Source: Lujinxingia vulgaris (GTDB lineage Bacteria > Myxococcota_A > Bradymonadia > Bradymonadales > Bradymonadaceae). Taken from it: DNA of 64,000 nt. The DNA lies in NCBI RefSeq assembly GCF_007997005.1, contig NZ_VOSL01000036.1, positions 117,925 to 181,924 of the forward strand. The letters run 5' to 3'. The notes below the pieces were generated by a model. That model worked only from the letters and a program-made list of their open reading frames with translations. It did no database searches and was not told the origin of the DNA. The stretch's first letter is position 1. Every line of letters begins with the position of its first letter. Below, piece by piece: positions 16,848 to 26,400 of the stretch. Both the position numbers and the translations under genes were made by a program.

Positions 16848-16860
16848 GCGCGCTCAGCGC
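16841..16860. other. perfect 20-bp palindrome holding both convergent stop codons
   Basis: GCGCTGAGCGCGCTCAGCGC is its own reverse complement. The TGA at 16845-16847 ends the plus-strand lipoprotein; the TGA read from 16856-16854 ends the minus-strand one. It could form a hairpin in either transcript, but no T-run follows. Confidence 0.6.
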
Positions 16861-17789
16861 TGCTCCTGCATCACCTGCAGGGCGGCGCGGGCGGCCAGGC
16901 GCACCTCGGTGACCTCATCTTCAATGGCGACGCGCTGCAGGATGTTGCGCGCCTCATCGAGCTGCAACTCACCCACGGTGATCGCCGCGGCGCGACGCAC
17001 CTGGGGGTGGGGATCGTCGAGCGCCTCGATCAGCGCGCGGTAGCCGCGCTCGTCATCCACAAACGAGAAGACGTCGACCAGGTAGAGGCGATCTTCGGGG
17101 GCGGTGGTGTGATCTTCGAGGCGGTTGGCCAGCGTGTGCACCCGCTGCTCATAGGTATAAAGCAGCTCGCCGGCTTTCTCCTGGTTGCCCTGCTGGATGT
17201 GCAGCTCGGCCAGCTCGGTGAGCAGGAAGATGTAGTCAGGCTGGGCCTTAAGCGCCTCCTCGTAGGTGGCGATGGCGTCGTCGGGGCGATCGAGCTCGGC
17301 CATGGTGCGCGCGAGCACGAGCAGCACCTCGGGAAGATCGCTGACGCGGGCACGAAGATCGTTATAGAGCTCCAGCGCGCGCTGACGGCGGCCCGTCTCA
17401 CTGTAGATCTGACCCAGGGCGATCGCCGCCGAGACGGTATCGCCGGTGACAGGCTCGGCGGAGGCGATGTCTTTAAAAAGCTCCTCGGCCTCGACCAGCC
17501 GGTTTTGCAAGAAGGCCATCTTCGCCTGCATCAGTGCCTCCTGCTGCTCGGGGGTGCCGGGCGGAAGCTCTGCGGGCGCACGGGTCTCCGCGGGCGTCGT
17601 CGCGTCCTCGTCGGCCGGCTCGGTGCCTTCCAAAGCCGGGTTCGCCTCGGGCGGCGCTTTGGTCTGGGGTTTGGGAGCGCCGGGGACGGTCACCGGCGGG
17701 CTTTTGACGGGCTCGGAGGCATCGCAGGCGCCAAGAGCGCCGCATAACACAAGCGCCAGGAGCGTGCGGGGGAGAGGTTGCGTGCTCAT
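16854..17789 (-). CDS. TPR/HEAT-repeat lipoprotein
   Basis: 311 aa from ATG 17789; longer in-frame starts lie within the upstream kinase gene and are rejected. Signal peptide with lipobox LGAC (Cys ~22), then a Pro/Glu/Ala-rich linker. Residues ~80-230 contain TPR units (AIALGQIYSETGRRQRALELYNDL, AIATYEEALKAQPDYIFLLTELAEL). The C-terminal ~80 residues resemble HEAT/PBS-lyase repeats (DDPHPQVRRAAAITVGELQ). Probably a protein-interaction scaffold in the envelope. The upstream histidine kinase gene ends 1 bp before this start, so the pair is almost certainly one operon and this protein may belong to the kinase's pathway. Confidence 0.85.
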   Translation of the reverse strand: MSTQPLPRTLLALVLCGALGACDASEPVKSPPVTVPGAPKPQTKAPPEANPALEGTEPADEDATTPAETRAPAELPPGTPEQQEALMQAKMAFLQNRLVEAEELFKDIASAEPVTGDTVSAAIALGQIYSETGRRQRALELYNDLRARVSDLPEVLLVLARTMAELDRPDDAIATYEEALKAQPDYIFLLTELAELHIQQGNQEKAGELLYTYEQRVHTLANRLEDHTTAPEDRLYLVDVFSFVDDERGYRALIEALDDPHPQVRRAAAITVGELQLDEARNILQRVAIEDEVTEVRLAARAALQVMQEQR

Positions 17790-17790
17790 C

Positions 17791-19740
17791 TCAGCTCGGC
17801 TCTTCCGGGGGATGAATCGGGGTGCGGATCTCAAAGGTCGTGCCCTGGCCGGGGCCGCTCTCAAAGGTGATGGTGCCGCCGTGGTCCGAGACGATCTTCT
17901 TGACCACGGCCAGCCCCAGGCCCGTGCCGTCTTGTTTGCCCTGGGTGACAAAGGACTCAAAGAGGTGGTCGCGGATCTCCGGCGGGATGCCCTGGCCGGT
18001 GTCGCTAAAGCGCCAGATCACCTGATCGTTCTGGCGATCCACGCCGATGGTGAAGCGGCCGCCTTCGGGCATGGCGTCGGCGGCGTTGCGGGCCAGGTTG
18101 AGGATGGCGCGCTTCATCTTGACCACGTCGATGCGCACCTCTCCGCGGTACTGAAGATCGATGCTCAGCTCGATGTCGCGATCGCTGAGCTCGGCGTCGA
18201 GCAGCTCGCGGGTCTCATCCATAAAGGCGTTCACAAAGATCTTACGCAGCAGCATCCGGGAGTCGCCGCGGGCAAACTTTAAGAGCTCGCGCGTCATCTG
18301 GTTGAGCTGGTGGATCTGGTGCTTGACCCGGCCGGCGTACTCCTGGCGCTCCTCGGCCTCATCGGTGTCGGCCATCAGCTGTACGTAGCCGCTGATCACC
18401 GAGAAGGGGGTCTTAAAGTCGTGGAGGATGCCCGAGATCATCTGGCCGATGCTCGCCAGGCGATGCTCTTTCTCCTGGGCCTCACGGTGGCGACGCGACG
18501 CCACGGTGCCCGCGATCTGGGAGGCGATCAGCGTGATGATTTTGACGTCATCGTCGGTAAATCCCAGGCACTCCTGCTGCGGCAGCACCAGGTTAAAAAC
18601 CTCCAGCGCCCCGATGCAGACCTCATCGTCGAAGAGGGGCACGGCGATGATGTTCTCCACATTCAGCCCGCTGGCCTCGCTGGTGGGGCCGGGCAGATGC
18701 TGGCAGGCCTGGCTGTGGCAGACAAAGGGCTGACCGCTGGCGATCACCGCCTGCCCGATGGTGTTCTCGTCGGTGACCGCGCGGGTGTAGAAGTCCCACT
18801 GACGCGACTGATCTTCGCTGCGATCGATGAGCACGTGCACCCGATGGTAGCCCTCCTCGCGGAGGGTGAGCGCGCAGGCCTTGCCGTTGACCAGCTCCAG
18901 GGTCTCCTGGGTGATCGTCTGCACCAGGCTCTCCAGATCGCTGTGATGGCTCAGCTTGCTCTGGATGTTGTAGAGGAGATCGAGCTCGGCAAACTTATGC
19001 TCCAGGCGCTCTTTGGTGGTGAGCAGCTGGGCGTTCTTGTCGACCAGTGACTGGTAGAGCTCGCTGTTCTCCAGGGCGATGGAGATCTGACCGCCGATGG
19101 CGCTCAGGAGGTTCTCATCGTCCTCCGAGAAGTTGCCCCCGGCGCTGTTGAGCACCTGGACCACCGCGATGATCTCGCCCTCCATATTGCGGATGGGCTG
19201 GCAGAGCATCGAGCGGGTCTGAAAGCCGGTGCGCGAGTCGACGTCGGAGTGAAAGCGAGGATCGTCGTAGGCGTCACGGATGTTGATGCTCTGCCCGCTC
19301 TGCGCCACCCAGCCGGCGATGCCCTGGCCAGGATCGAGCACGATCTGGGTCTGGGAGCCCTGGGCGATCTTGCCGTAGAGCCGCCCGGTGCTCTGATCGA
19401 TGAGGTAGAGGGTGGAGCGCTCCGCGCGCATCAGCTCGGTGAGCTGCTCCAGGGTGATCTCTAAAAACTCCTCGCGATCGAGCGTGGCACCCAGCGAGCT
19501 GCTGATCTGCAGGAGCGAGCTGTAGCGGCGCTGCTGTTTCTTGAGCTGGCGGCGAAACGCCAGCAAGAGCTCGATCTTCTCGCCCTCACTGAGCAGGCGC
19601 AGGCTCAGCTCGGTGAGCTGGCCGGGGTCGCGCAGGATCTCGGGCGCGTCGGGCGCCGCGGTGGGGATCGCGGCCAGCGCGCCGGTGATCTGGCGCACGC
19701 GCCGGGCGCGAAGCGGGGTCTTTAACGACTTCTCAGACAT
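17791..19740 (-). CDS. soluble sensor histidine kinase with two GAF domains
   Basis: 649 aa from ATG 19740 (upstream in-frame codons are rejected as non-coding). A first GAF domain lies around residues 85-245, a second around 275-420 (RVHVLIDRSEDQ, then ENIIAVPLFDDEVCIGALEVF). The phosphoacceptor H-box is LHDFKTPFSVISGYVQLM, the N-box LNLARNAADAMPEGG, and G boxes SDTGQGIPPE and GTGLGLAVVKKIVSDHGG are complete, so it should be active. No membrane segment. GAF domains suggest sensing of a small molecule or nucleotide. No receiver gene is adjacent. It is coupled to the downstream TPR lipoprotein. Confidence 0.92.
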   Translation of the reverse strand: MSEKSLKTPLRARRVRQITGALAAIPTAAPDAPEILRDPGQLTELSLRLLSEGEKIELLLAFRRQLKKQQRRYSSLLQISSSLGATLDREEFLEITLEQLTELMRAERSTLYLIDQSTGRLYGKIAQGSQTQIVLDPGQGIAGWVAQSGQSINIRDAYDDPRFHSDVDSRTGFQTRSMLCQPIRNMEGEIIAVVQVLNSAGGNFSEDDENLLSAIGGQISIALENSELYQSLVDKNAQLLTTKERLEHKFAELDLLYNIQSKLSHHSDLESLVQTITQETLELVNGKACALTLREEGYHRVHVLIDRSEDQSRQWDFYTRAVTDENTIGQAVIASGQPFVCHSQACQHLPGPTSEASGLNVENIIAVPLFDDEVCIGALEVFNLVLPQQECLGFTDDDVKIITLIASQIAGTVASRRHREAQEKEHRLASIGQMISGILHDFKTPFSVISGYVQLMADTDEAEERQEYAGRVKHQIHQLNQMTRELLKFARGDSRMLLRKIFVNAFMDETRELLDAELSDRDIELSIDLQYRGEVRIDVVKMKRAILNLARNAADAMPEGGRFTIGVDRQNDQVIWRFSDTGQGIPPEIRDHLFESFVTQGKQDGTGLGLAVVKKIVSDHGGTITFESGPGQGTTFEIRTPIHPPEEPS

Positions 19741-19919
19741 CGCGAGGGCCTGCACTACGTCAACAAGTGGCTGGGGACCCGGGCTGGCTTCGCGTCTCGA
19801 TCGCCGTGCCGGGGGAGAGCGGCCGATCGCCGCGCTGCGCATCTTCAGAGTAACACAGCGCCGGCGCCCTCGCGAAGCGGCACAAACGACCTCGCCGGAG
19901 CGGAGGTCTGAAGGCAGGC

Positions 19920-19955
19920 ATAAAAAAACGCCAGCCCCGAGAGGCTGGCGTCTTT
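19920..19955 (-). terminator. rho-independent terminator of rpmB
   Basis: Reading leftward, GACGCCAGCC pairs with GGCTGGCGT around a short loop and is followed by seven Ts (complement of 19922-19928). It sits ~45 bp beyond the rpmB stop. Confidence 0.85.
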
Positions 19956-19996
19956 GAAGCGTCTGAAGATCGCGAGGGGCTCGCGTCATCACAAGC

Positions 19997-20239
19997 TCAG
20001 GCGGTCACGTCTTTCAGCGTGAGGCCTTCGGACTTCAGGAAGGGAAGCAGCCCCTTCTTGGTGACCGTACGCAGGGCGCGGGCCGAGAGGCGCACGCGGA
20101 CCCAGCGGTCTTCTTCGGGGATGTAGATACGCTTCTGCTGCAGGTTGGGCAGCTGGCGCATTTTGGTCTTGTTGTTCGCGTGGGAGACGCGGTTGCCAAC
20201 AAGCGGCTTCTTACCGGTCAGTTTGCATTTGCGAGCCAT
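19997..20239 (-). CDS. rpmB: 50S ribosomal protein bL28
   Basis: 80 aa. The family signature is clear: [30 protein letters not shown] followed by [17 protein letters not shown], here described in parts. It lacks the second zinc-ligand set, so it is the cysteine-poor type. An AGGAGAT ribosome-binding site precedes the ATG. It is a component of the large subunit near the E site. Monocistronic, with its own terminator; not next to rpmG, with which it is often paired. Confidence 0.97.
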   Translation of the reverse strand: MARKCKLTGKKPLVGNRVSHANNKTKMRQLPNLQQKRIYIPEEDRWVRVRLSARALRTVTKKGLLPFLKSEGLTLKDVTA

Positions 20240-20544
20240 GGGATCTCCTATGAATCAACGGTCTCAGCGACGTGGTGTCGTGACTACAACTTCATTGAGC
20301 GTTTGGCCGGGCGCGATAAAGAGGGCGCGCTTCGGAGGCGGGAGACTGGCAGCGCTGCCCGGTGATGTCAAGTCGATCGTCTTAAAACTCCGATCATCGC
20401 AGGGAGATAGCTCCCGCTTGGGCGGTGTTGACGCGCCGGTCAGCCTTGAAAGGTTGGGGGGGCTCTTGTAGATTGCCGGCGACCCAACCACGAGCAAGCC
20501 CACGCGAGGGAAGCTCGCGAAACATCGACCTCCGGAGGCAATCG
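20240..20544. other. 305-bp divergent spacer
   Basis: Separates rpmB (leftward) from the FHA gene (rightward). It holds the rightward promoter at 20446-20474. No gene is supported here. Confidence 0.5.
20446..20474 (+). promoter_or_regulatory. sigma-70-type promoter of the FHA gene
   Basis: TTGAAA (20446-20451), a 17-bp spacer and TAGATT (20469-20474). The predicted leader is about 65 nt and ends with GGAGG at 20534-20538 ahead of the GTG start. Confidence 0.65.
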
Positions 20545-21822
20545 GTGAGCGACCAGAAGCTGTCGTCGAAGTTGCAAGGCGATCAGGCAGAGACGGCACA
20601 CGAGGAGCGCGCAGAGGGGCTGTCCTTTAAACTGGGCGGGCGCATTCGCGCGCCGCGCTCGGGCGGCCTCGATCTGCCCACCTACCAGCCCGATGATGAT
20701 GAGGCGGTCGCCGCGGTGGCCAAACGCTTTCGCAGCAGCGCGGCGCTTGGAGGCGCGGCGCTTAAAGACGCGCCCACCCTCGACAGCGATCAGGGCTCGG
20801 CCGATGTCGACGCCGGATTTTTGCTCGACGCGCTTGAGGCCACCGCCGAGCCGGTGACCCTGGCCCCGCTCGAAGATCTTGGCGAGGTCTCGATCACCGG
20901 GAGAGATCCCGGTCAGACCAGCGATAACCTGCCGATGGTCGATGTGGAGCCGCTCGAAGAGAGCCGGCGCCCGGTGGTCTGCCCCTCGTGCCATGCCGAG
21001 AATCCGGCCTCGATGAAATTCTGCGTGGAGTGCGGCGGCGCGCTGGCCGCGCCCCAGAAGCCCCGTACCCATAAGGTGAGCCTGCGCGGCCGCGGCGCCG
21101 GCGCTCCGGCCCTGGTGGAGAAGCGTCGCGAAGCCCCGCCGGCCTCCGAGGCCGCGCACCAGAAGAACCCCTGGCCGATCCAGCTCATCTCGATCAACGA
21201 AGACGGCAGCGATGGCAGCGCGATCGCCCTGGAGTTTTTGGAGACGACGGTGGGACGCGACGGCGATCAGCGCTTCCCCACCGACGCCTTCTTAAGCCCG
21301 CGTCATGCGCGCTTTCACGTGGTCGATGGCAAGCTCTTCATCGAAGATCTCTACAGCCTCAACGGCACCTTCATCAAACTTCGCGATGAGACCAAACTCA
21401 CCGCCGGCGACACCATCCTGATGGGGCGCCAGGTGTTGCGTTTTGAGCGCTTTGAGCAGTCGATCACCCCGAAGACCAAGAGCAGCGACGGCACCCGCTA
21501 CATGGGAAGCCCCGCGCCCGGGGGGACCTTCAAGATCTTGCAGATCGGGATCGGTGGCGTCATCCAGAACGTCTACTGCCTCCCCGAAGCCGGCGCGGTG
21601 CTCGGGCGCGAGAAGGGCGACATCGTCTTCCCGCACGATAAGTTCATGAGCGGCCGCCACGCCCAGATCTACGCCGGGGAAGACAACCACTGCTACCTGG
21701 TCGATCTGAACTCCTCCAATGGCACCTGGATCAAGATCTGGGAGAAGACGCGCCTGCGTCATCGCGACTACATCTTCATGGGCCAGCAGCTCTTCCGCGT
21801 GCACCAGGAGCAGCAGAGCTGA
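20545..21822 (+). CDS. zinc-ribbon protein with two FHA domains
   Basis: 425 aa from GTG 20545, chosen because GGAGG lies 6 nt upstream. The N-terminal ~150 residues are acidic and probably disordered. A zinc ribbon CPSCHAENPASMKFCVEC lies at ~153-170. Two FHA phosphothreonine-binding domains follow: one around VGRDGDQRFP...SPRHARFHV...SLNGTFIKL (~235-300), one around LGREKGDIVFP...SGRHAQIYA...SSNGTWIKI (~350-410). Both keep the GR, SxRHA and NGT motifs. It should read Ser/Thr phosphorylation made by Hanks kinases. A similar zinc ribbon precedes the kinase domain of the 7480-9690 gene. A terminator follows 52 bp downstream. Confidence 0.92.
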   Translation: MSDQKLSSKLQGDQAETAHEERAEGLSFKLGGRIRAPRSGGLDLPTYQPDDDEAVAAVAKRFRSSAALGGAALKDAPTLDSDQGSADVDAGFLLDALEATAEPVTLAPLEDLGEVSITGRDPGQTSDNLPMVDVEPLEESRRPVVCPSCHAENPASMKFCVECGGALAAPQKPRTHKVSLRGRGAGAPALVEKRREAPPASEAAHQKNPWPIQLISINEDGSDGSAIALEFLETTVGRDGDQRFPTDAFLSPRHARFHVVDGKLFIEDLYSLNGTFIKLRDETKLTAGDTILMGRQVLRFERFEQSITPKTKSSDGTRYMGSPAPGGTFKILQIGIGGVIQNVYCLPEAGAVLGREKGDIVFPHDKFMSGRHAQIYAGEDNHCYLVDLNSSNGTWIKIWEKTRLRHRDYIFMGQQLFRVHQEQQS

Positions 21823-21874
21823 TCGCGTCGCGGGATACCCGGCGCATCGCAAGATCCTTCAGGACCACTCAGAG

Positions 21875-21904
21875 ACGCCTCCCTTTTCAGGGAGGCGTTT
21901 TTTG
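21875..21904 (+). terminator. rho-independent terminator of the FHA gene
   Basis: ACGCCTCCC (21875-21883) pairs with GGGAGGCGT (21890-21898), followed by TTTTTT. Confidence 0.9.
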
Positions 21905-22087
21905 TGGGCGCGAGCGTTTTGGCCTGTGTTCATCCTTAAGGGGTATCGCGGGTTGACATCGGGATGGGGGCGTGGCAGATCAACGCCGGTGTTGATAACC
22001 TGCCGTGGGAATTAAGGATTTTGCCCTTTGAAAAGGGCTAGATGTTCTTATTTGTGCCCGCTGAACTGCATTCGGACGAGTAGTAGA

Positions 22088-22375
22088 ATGACGAAGTCGG
22101 AACTCATTGAGTTGGTGTCGCAGCGTATTGATCTTCCCAAAAACCACGCCGAAGAGATCGTCAACGCGGTCTTTGACGCGATGAGCGACGCGCTGATGGA
22201 GGATGAGCGCATCGAAGTGCGCGGGTTTGGGAGCTTCTCGATTCGCAACTACCGCGCGCGCAAGGGGCGCAACCCCCGCACCGGCGATGAGGTGCAGGTG
22301 GCAGCCAAGAAGTCTGTGCACTTTAAGGTGGGTAAAGAGCTGCGCGAGCGCGTCGACACGCTGGAAGGTGCCTGA
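22088..22375 (+). CDS. ihfB: integration host factor / HU family DNA-bending protein, IhfB-like
   Basis: 95 aa from ATG 22088. It opens MTKSELIELVSQRI and has the DNA-bending core ERIEVRGFGSFS, the beta-arm RKGRNPRTGDEVQV and the end HFKVGKELRERV, all closer to IHF beta than to plain HU. It dimerises, probably with an IHF alpha-like partner encoded elsewhere, to bend DNA at promoters and recombination sites. A single-gene unit with terminator at 22414. A weak TTGACA at 21955 lies upstream without a good -10. Confidence 0.88.
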   Translation: MTKSELIELVSQRIDLPKNHAEEIVNAVFDAMSDALMEDERIEVRGFGSFSIRNYRARKGRNPRTGDEVQVAAKKSVHFKVGKELRERVDTLEGA

Positions 22376-22413
22376 GCCTGGCGCGTGCGCATTGCAGGGG
22401 GAGACAAGAGAAA

Positions 22414-22447
22414 AGCCGGCGCTCGGGGGTGAGCGGCCGGCTTTTTT
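22414..22447 (+). terminator. rho-independent terminator of ihfB-like gene
   Basis: AGCCGGC (22414-22420) pairs with GCCGGCT (22436-22442), with an inner GCTC/GAGC stem, followed by TTTTT. Confidence 0.88.
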
Positions 22448-22492
22448 GCGTCTGGCGGGTGGGAGCGGCGGTGCCGCCCCGGGACCTGCGCG

Positions 22493-23194
22493 TTATTCGA
22501 CGTCGAGGAACTTGTGGATCTGCAGGCCCAGGCGGATCGATTTGCCGCTCTCCAAAATCCAGTTGGCCAGCACGTGCCCGGAGAGCTCGCCATGAACCGG
22601 TGAGAAGATGATCTGGGCGCGATCGAGCAAGGCGTGCTCCTCAATGGTGGCGATGGCCCAGTCGAAGTCTTCGCGGTTGAGCAGCACGAACTTGACCTCA
22701 TCGGTGGGCTTGAGGTGCGCGATGTTGGCAAAGAGGTTTTTGTCGACCTCGCCACTGCCCGGGGCTTTGAGATCCATGATGACGTGCACGCGATCATCGA
22801 TGGGGGCGATGTCGAGTGAGCCGGAGGTCTCAATGAGCACGGTGTAGCCCAGGTCGCACAGGCGGCTCATCAGGGTGTGCACCGGGCGCTGGAGCAGGGG
22901 CTCGCCACCGGTGATCTCGACGACTTTGCAGCCGATCGCATCGAGGCGGCTGATGATGTCGTCGATCTCGGTGCGCTCGCCACCTTTGAAGGAGTAGGTG
23001 GTGTCGCACCAGGTGCAGCGCAGGTTGCAGCGCGAGAGGCGCACAAAGGTGCACGGCATGCCGGCGAAGCTGGACTCACCCTGGATGCTGAAAAAGATCT
23101 CGGTGAGGCGCAGCCAGCTGCGCTCTTCGCGTTCGGGGGTGCCGCGCTCCTGGGCGATATCGGCGGCGCGCTGGGCGGGCGTGGTCAGAGACAT
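22493..23194 (-). CDS. queE: 7-carboxy-7-deazaguanine synthase (radical SAM)
   Basis: 233 aa from ATG 23194. Radical SAM cluster motif CNLRCTWCDT (CX3CX2C) follows the family segment EIFFSIQGES. VEITGGEPLLQ is the GGE SAM-binding motif. QueE converts 6-carboxy-tetrahydropterin to 7-carboxy-7-deazaguanine, a ring contraction in the pathway to preQ0 and queuosine. Other pathway genes (queC, queD, folE) are not in the window. Its start is 219 bp from the end of the Cys-rich lipoprotein gene on the same strand. Confidence 0.94.
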   Translation of the reverse strand: MSLTTPAQRAADIAQERGTPEREERSWLRLTEIFFSIQGESSFAGMPCTFVRLSRCNLRCTWCDTTYSFKGGERTEIDDIISRLDAIGCKVVEITGGEPLLQRPVHTLMSRLCDLGYTVLIETSGSLDIAPIDDRVHVIMDLKAPGSGEVDKNLFANIAHLKPTDEVKFVLLNREDFDWAIATIEEHALLDRAQIIFSPVHGELSGHVLANWILESGKSIRLGLQIHKFLDVE

Positions 23195-23334
23195 GGGAGA
23201 ACCTGGGGAGGGTCGGGCGAGCGAGGGGGCGGCGAGCGCACAGGCGGGAGTAGAAGGGGTTTGGCGCAGGCGATCTTCCCGCGCTCGATAAAGAGCGCAT
23301 GACGAGCGGGGCCACCTCGCGGGGAGGCGGCCCG

Positions 23335-23363
23335 GGCCTGCCCCCATAGTACAGGGGCAGGCC
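23335..23363 (-). other. stem-loop downstream of the Cys-rich lipoprotein gene
   Basis: GGCCTGCCCC and GGGGCAGGCC form a perfect 10-bp stem with a 9-nt loop, about 50 bp beyond the stop of the 23414-26815 gene. No T-run follows, so termination is uncertain. Confidence 0.5.
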
Positions 23364-23413
23364 TGAGCGCAACGTTTAAGCCAGCCTGCGCATCGTTTGC
23401 CCGGTCGGCGCGC

Positions 23414-26400
23414 TCAGGGCGCGGCCAGCTCGCACTGGTTGTTCTGGCAGACCTCGGGGAAGGTGCAGTCCTGGTTGGAGTTGCACTCGGTGCCGCCCAG
23501 GCAGACCCCGCCGATGCAGAGCTCGCCGGGGTCGCATTCGGCGTTGATGCGGCAGGCCTGGGGCGGGGAGGTGTCTTCGCAGACGCCGAAGTTGCACTCG
23601 GTGCCTTCGGCGCAGTCGGTGTCGCGGTTGCACTCCGAGGGCGGGAAGCTGAAGCAGGCGCCGGCGTAGCAGACCTGGCCAAGCGGGCACTGGCCATCGT
23701 CGGCGCAGCCGCCGGGGTTCTGGCAGACGAAGTTGATGCAGCTGGTGGGGGCGGGGCAGTCCGCGTTGGATTCGCAGAAGGGCTCGGAGGTGCAGCGGTT
23801 GGCCACACAGAGCGCGCCGCTGGAGCAGTCGTTGTCGCTCTGGCAGGCGAAGGGCTGGCAGTAGCCGGCGTCGCAACGCTCACTGTCGGCGCAGTCGGTG
23901 TCGGCCGCACAGGTCGTGGCGACGCGGCACAGCCCGTCGATGCACTCGGTGCCGGCGGCGCAGTCTGCGGTGACCTGGCAGCTGCGCACCAGGCGGCACG
24001 TCTCGCCAATGCAGGTCTGACCCTGGGGGCAGTCGTTGCTGGTGGCGCAGGTTGTCTCGGCGATGCAGCGGCCGCTAAAGGCGTCACAGACCTGGTCGGC
24101 GGCGCACTCGCTGTCGCGGCGGCAGGGCGGGGCGGCCTGGCAAGAGCCGCGCACGCATTCGCGGCCGTTCTCACAGTCGGTGTCGTCGACGCATTCGGGC
24201 GGCGGGTCTACGCACACGCCCTGCTGGCAGGTCTGGTCGGGGCCGCACTGGTCGTCGGTGGAGCACTCCGAGACGATCGGTCGGCAGTTGCCGCCGCGGC
24301 ACTCAAAGCCGTCGGGGCAGTCGGTGTCCAGGCTGCACTGCGGCGGATTGGGCACACACTGGCCGTCGGCGCCGCAGATCTGACCCGGTCCGCAGTCGCC
24401 GTCGGCGCTGCACTCCACGGCCACGCAGCTCTCTTCGATGCACTGGGAGCCTTCCGGGCACTGGTCGTCGCGCAGGCACTCGCGCACGCGCTGGCACTGG
24501 TAGTTGAGGCAGCGCTCGGTAGCCGCGCAGTCGCGGTCGCTGGTGCACTCGGGGCGCGGCGCGCAGATGCCGAACTCGCAGATCTGATCGTTTCGGCAGT
24601 CGCTGTCGCCGCTGCACTGCGGCGGGGGGAGCGGCAGGCAGACGCCGGCGATGCAGCTGGTGCCGGGGAAGCATTCGGCGTCGGACTGGCAGCCGCCCGG
24701 ATCGACGCAGACGTTGTTGATGCACTCCAGGTTGGGCAGCGGGCAGTCCTGGTCGCCGGTGCAGGCCAGGGGCGGCACGCAGCGCTGGGCCAGACACTGC
24801 CAGGAGGGCGGGCATTGATCATCGCCCTGGCAGCGGGTGGCCACGCAGTTGCCCAGGTCGCAGCGCTCGCCAGTCTCACAGTCGCTGTCGGCGCTGCACT
24901 CGGGGCGCGGCTGGCAGAAGAAGCCGTTGCAGATGGTGCCGGCGGGGCAGTCGCGGTCGACGGTGCACTCGCGGATGTCCACGCAGCGATCGTCGAGGCA
25001 GGTAAACCCGTCGGGGCAGTCGTTGGCGCTGGTGCATTCGACCGCCGGCTGGCACTGGCGGGTCAGCGATTCGCACTCCTCGCCCGGGGGGCAGTCGGAG
25101 TCGCGGCGGCACTGATCGGGGGTGGCGCAGAAGTTGTTTTCGCAGACCTCGCCATCGCGGCAGTCGCCGTCGACCTGGCACTCGCCCTGGGGCAGGCACT
25201 GGCCGCTCTGGCAGAACTCATCGGCGCGGCAGTCCGCGTCGGTGCTGCACTCGTTGGGGTTGGTGCAGCTGCCCTCGATGCAGGCTTCGCCGGCGGGGCA
25301 GTCGGTGTCGACGATGCAGCCGTCGACCGGGACGCAGTCGCCACGCTCGCACACGGTGCCCGGCTCACACGAGATCGCCTGGCAGGGATCGGTGAACTCA
25401 CAGCGGAAGTCGATGCACTGCTCGTCGCGGCGGCAGTCGGTGTCGGCGCGGCAGTCGCCCACGAAGTAGCAGTCGCCGCTGAGGCAGATCTCGGCCTGGC
25501 CGCAGTCGCTGTCGACCTGACAGCCCTGGGTGGTCACGCACTGGCCGGCGCGGCAGATCTCGGTGGGCAGGCAGTCCTGATCGCTCTGGCACTGGGGCCC
25601 GCCGAAGCACTGGCCGTCAATGCAGCTCTGGCCCAGCCCGCAGTCAAAGTCGTCAAAGCACTCCGGCGGGCGCGCCAGGCAGACGTTGTTGATGCAGACC
25701 TCGCCAGCGCCGCAGTCGGCGTTGGTGCGGCAGTCCAGCTCCACCGGCTGGCAGATGCCCTCCTGGCAGGACTGGTTGTCGGGGCAGGCGTCGTCGCTCT
25801 GGCAGGGGATGAACACACACGAGCCCTCGACGCACTGGCCGCCCGGGCCGCATTGCGCGTCGGTCTGGCACTGGGGGGCCACGCAGGTGGCGTCCTGGCA
25901 GACCTGGCCAAAGGCGCACTCGTCATCGCGCAGGCACTCGCCAGTAAAGACGCAGAACTGATCGATGCAGTCGAAGTTCGCCGGGCAATCTTCGTTGGTC
26001 CGGCACTCGCCATCGATGGGCATGCACATCTGGTCGAGGCAGATGGCGTTGGGGCCGCAGTCGTCGTCGAACTCGCACTCCGGCGGCAGCACCTGGCAGC
26101 TGCCGTCGAGGCAGACCGCGTCACCGGGGCAGTCCTGATCGATGCGGCACTCCGGCGCCGGGACGCAGAGGTTGTCGACGCATTGTTCGCCGGGCGCACA
26201 TTGCTCGTCGATCGTGCATTCGGGGATCGGATCGACGCAGCTTCCCTCCTGGCAGACCTGCCCGTTCTCGCACTGATCGTCGCTCTGGCAGCCCTCTTCT
26301 TCGACACACTGGCAGGCATCATCGCAGGTGAAGGTCTGGGGGCAGTCGGCGTCTTCAGCGCACTCACAGGTTACAGAGCAGAAGCCGTCGACGCAGAGCT

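Noticed and set aside
21953..21990. Full sigma-70 promoter for the ihfB-like gene at TTGACA 21955
   Set aside because: A 17-bp spacer leads to CAGATC, a poor -10; not called as a feature.
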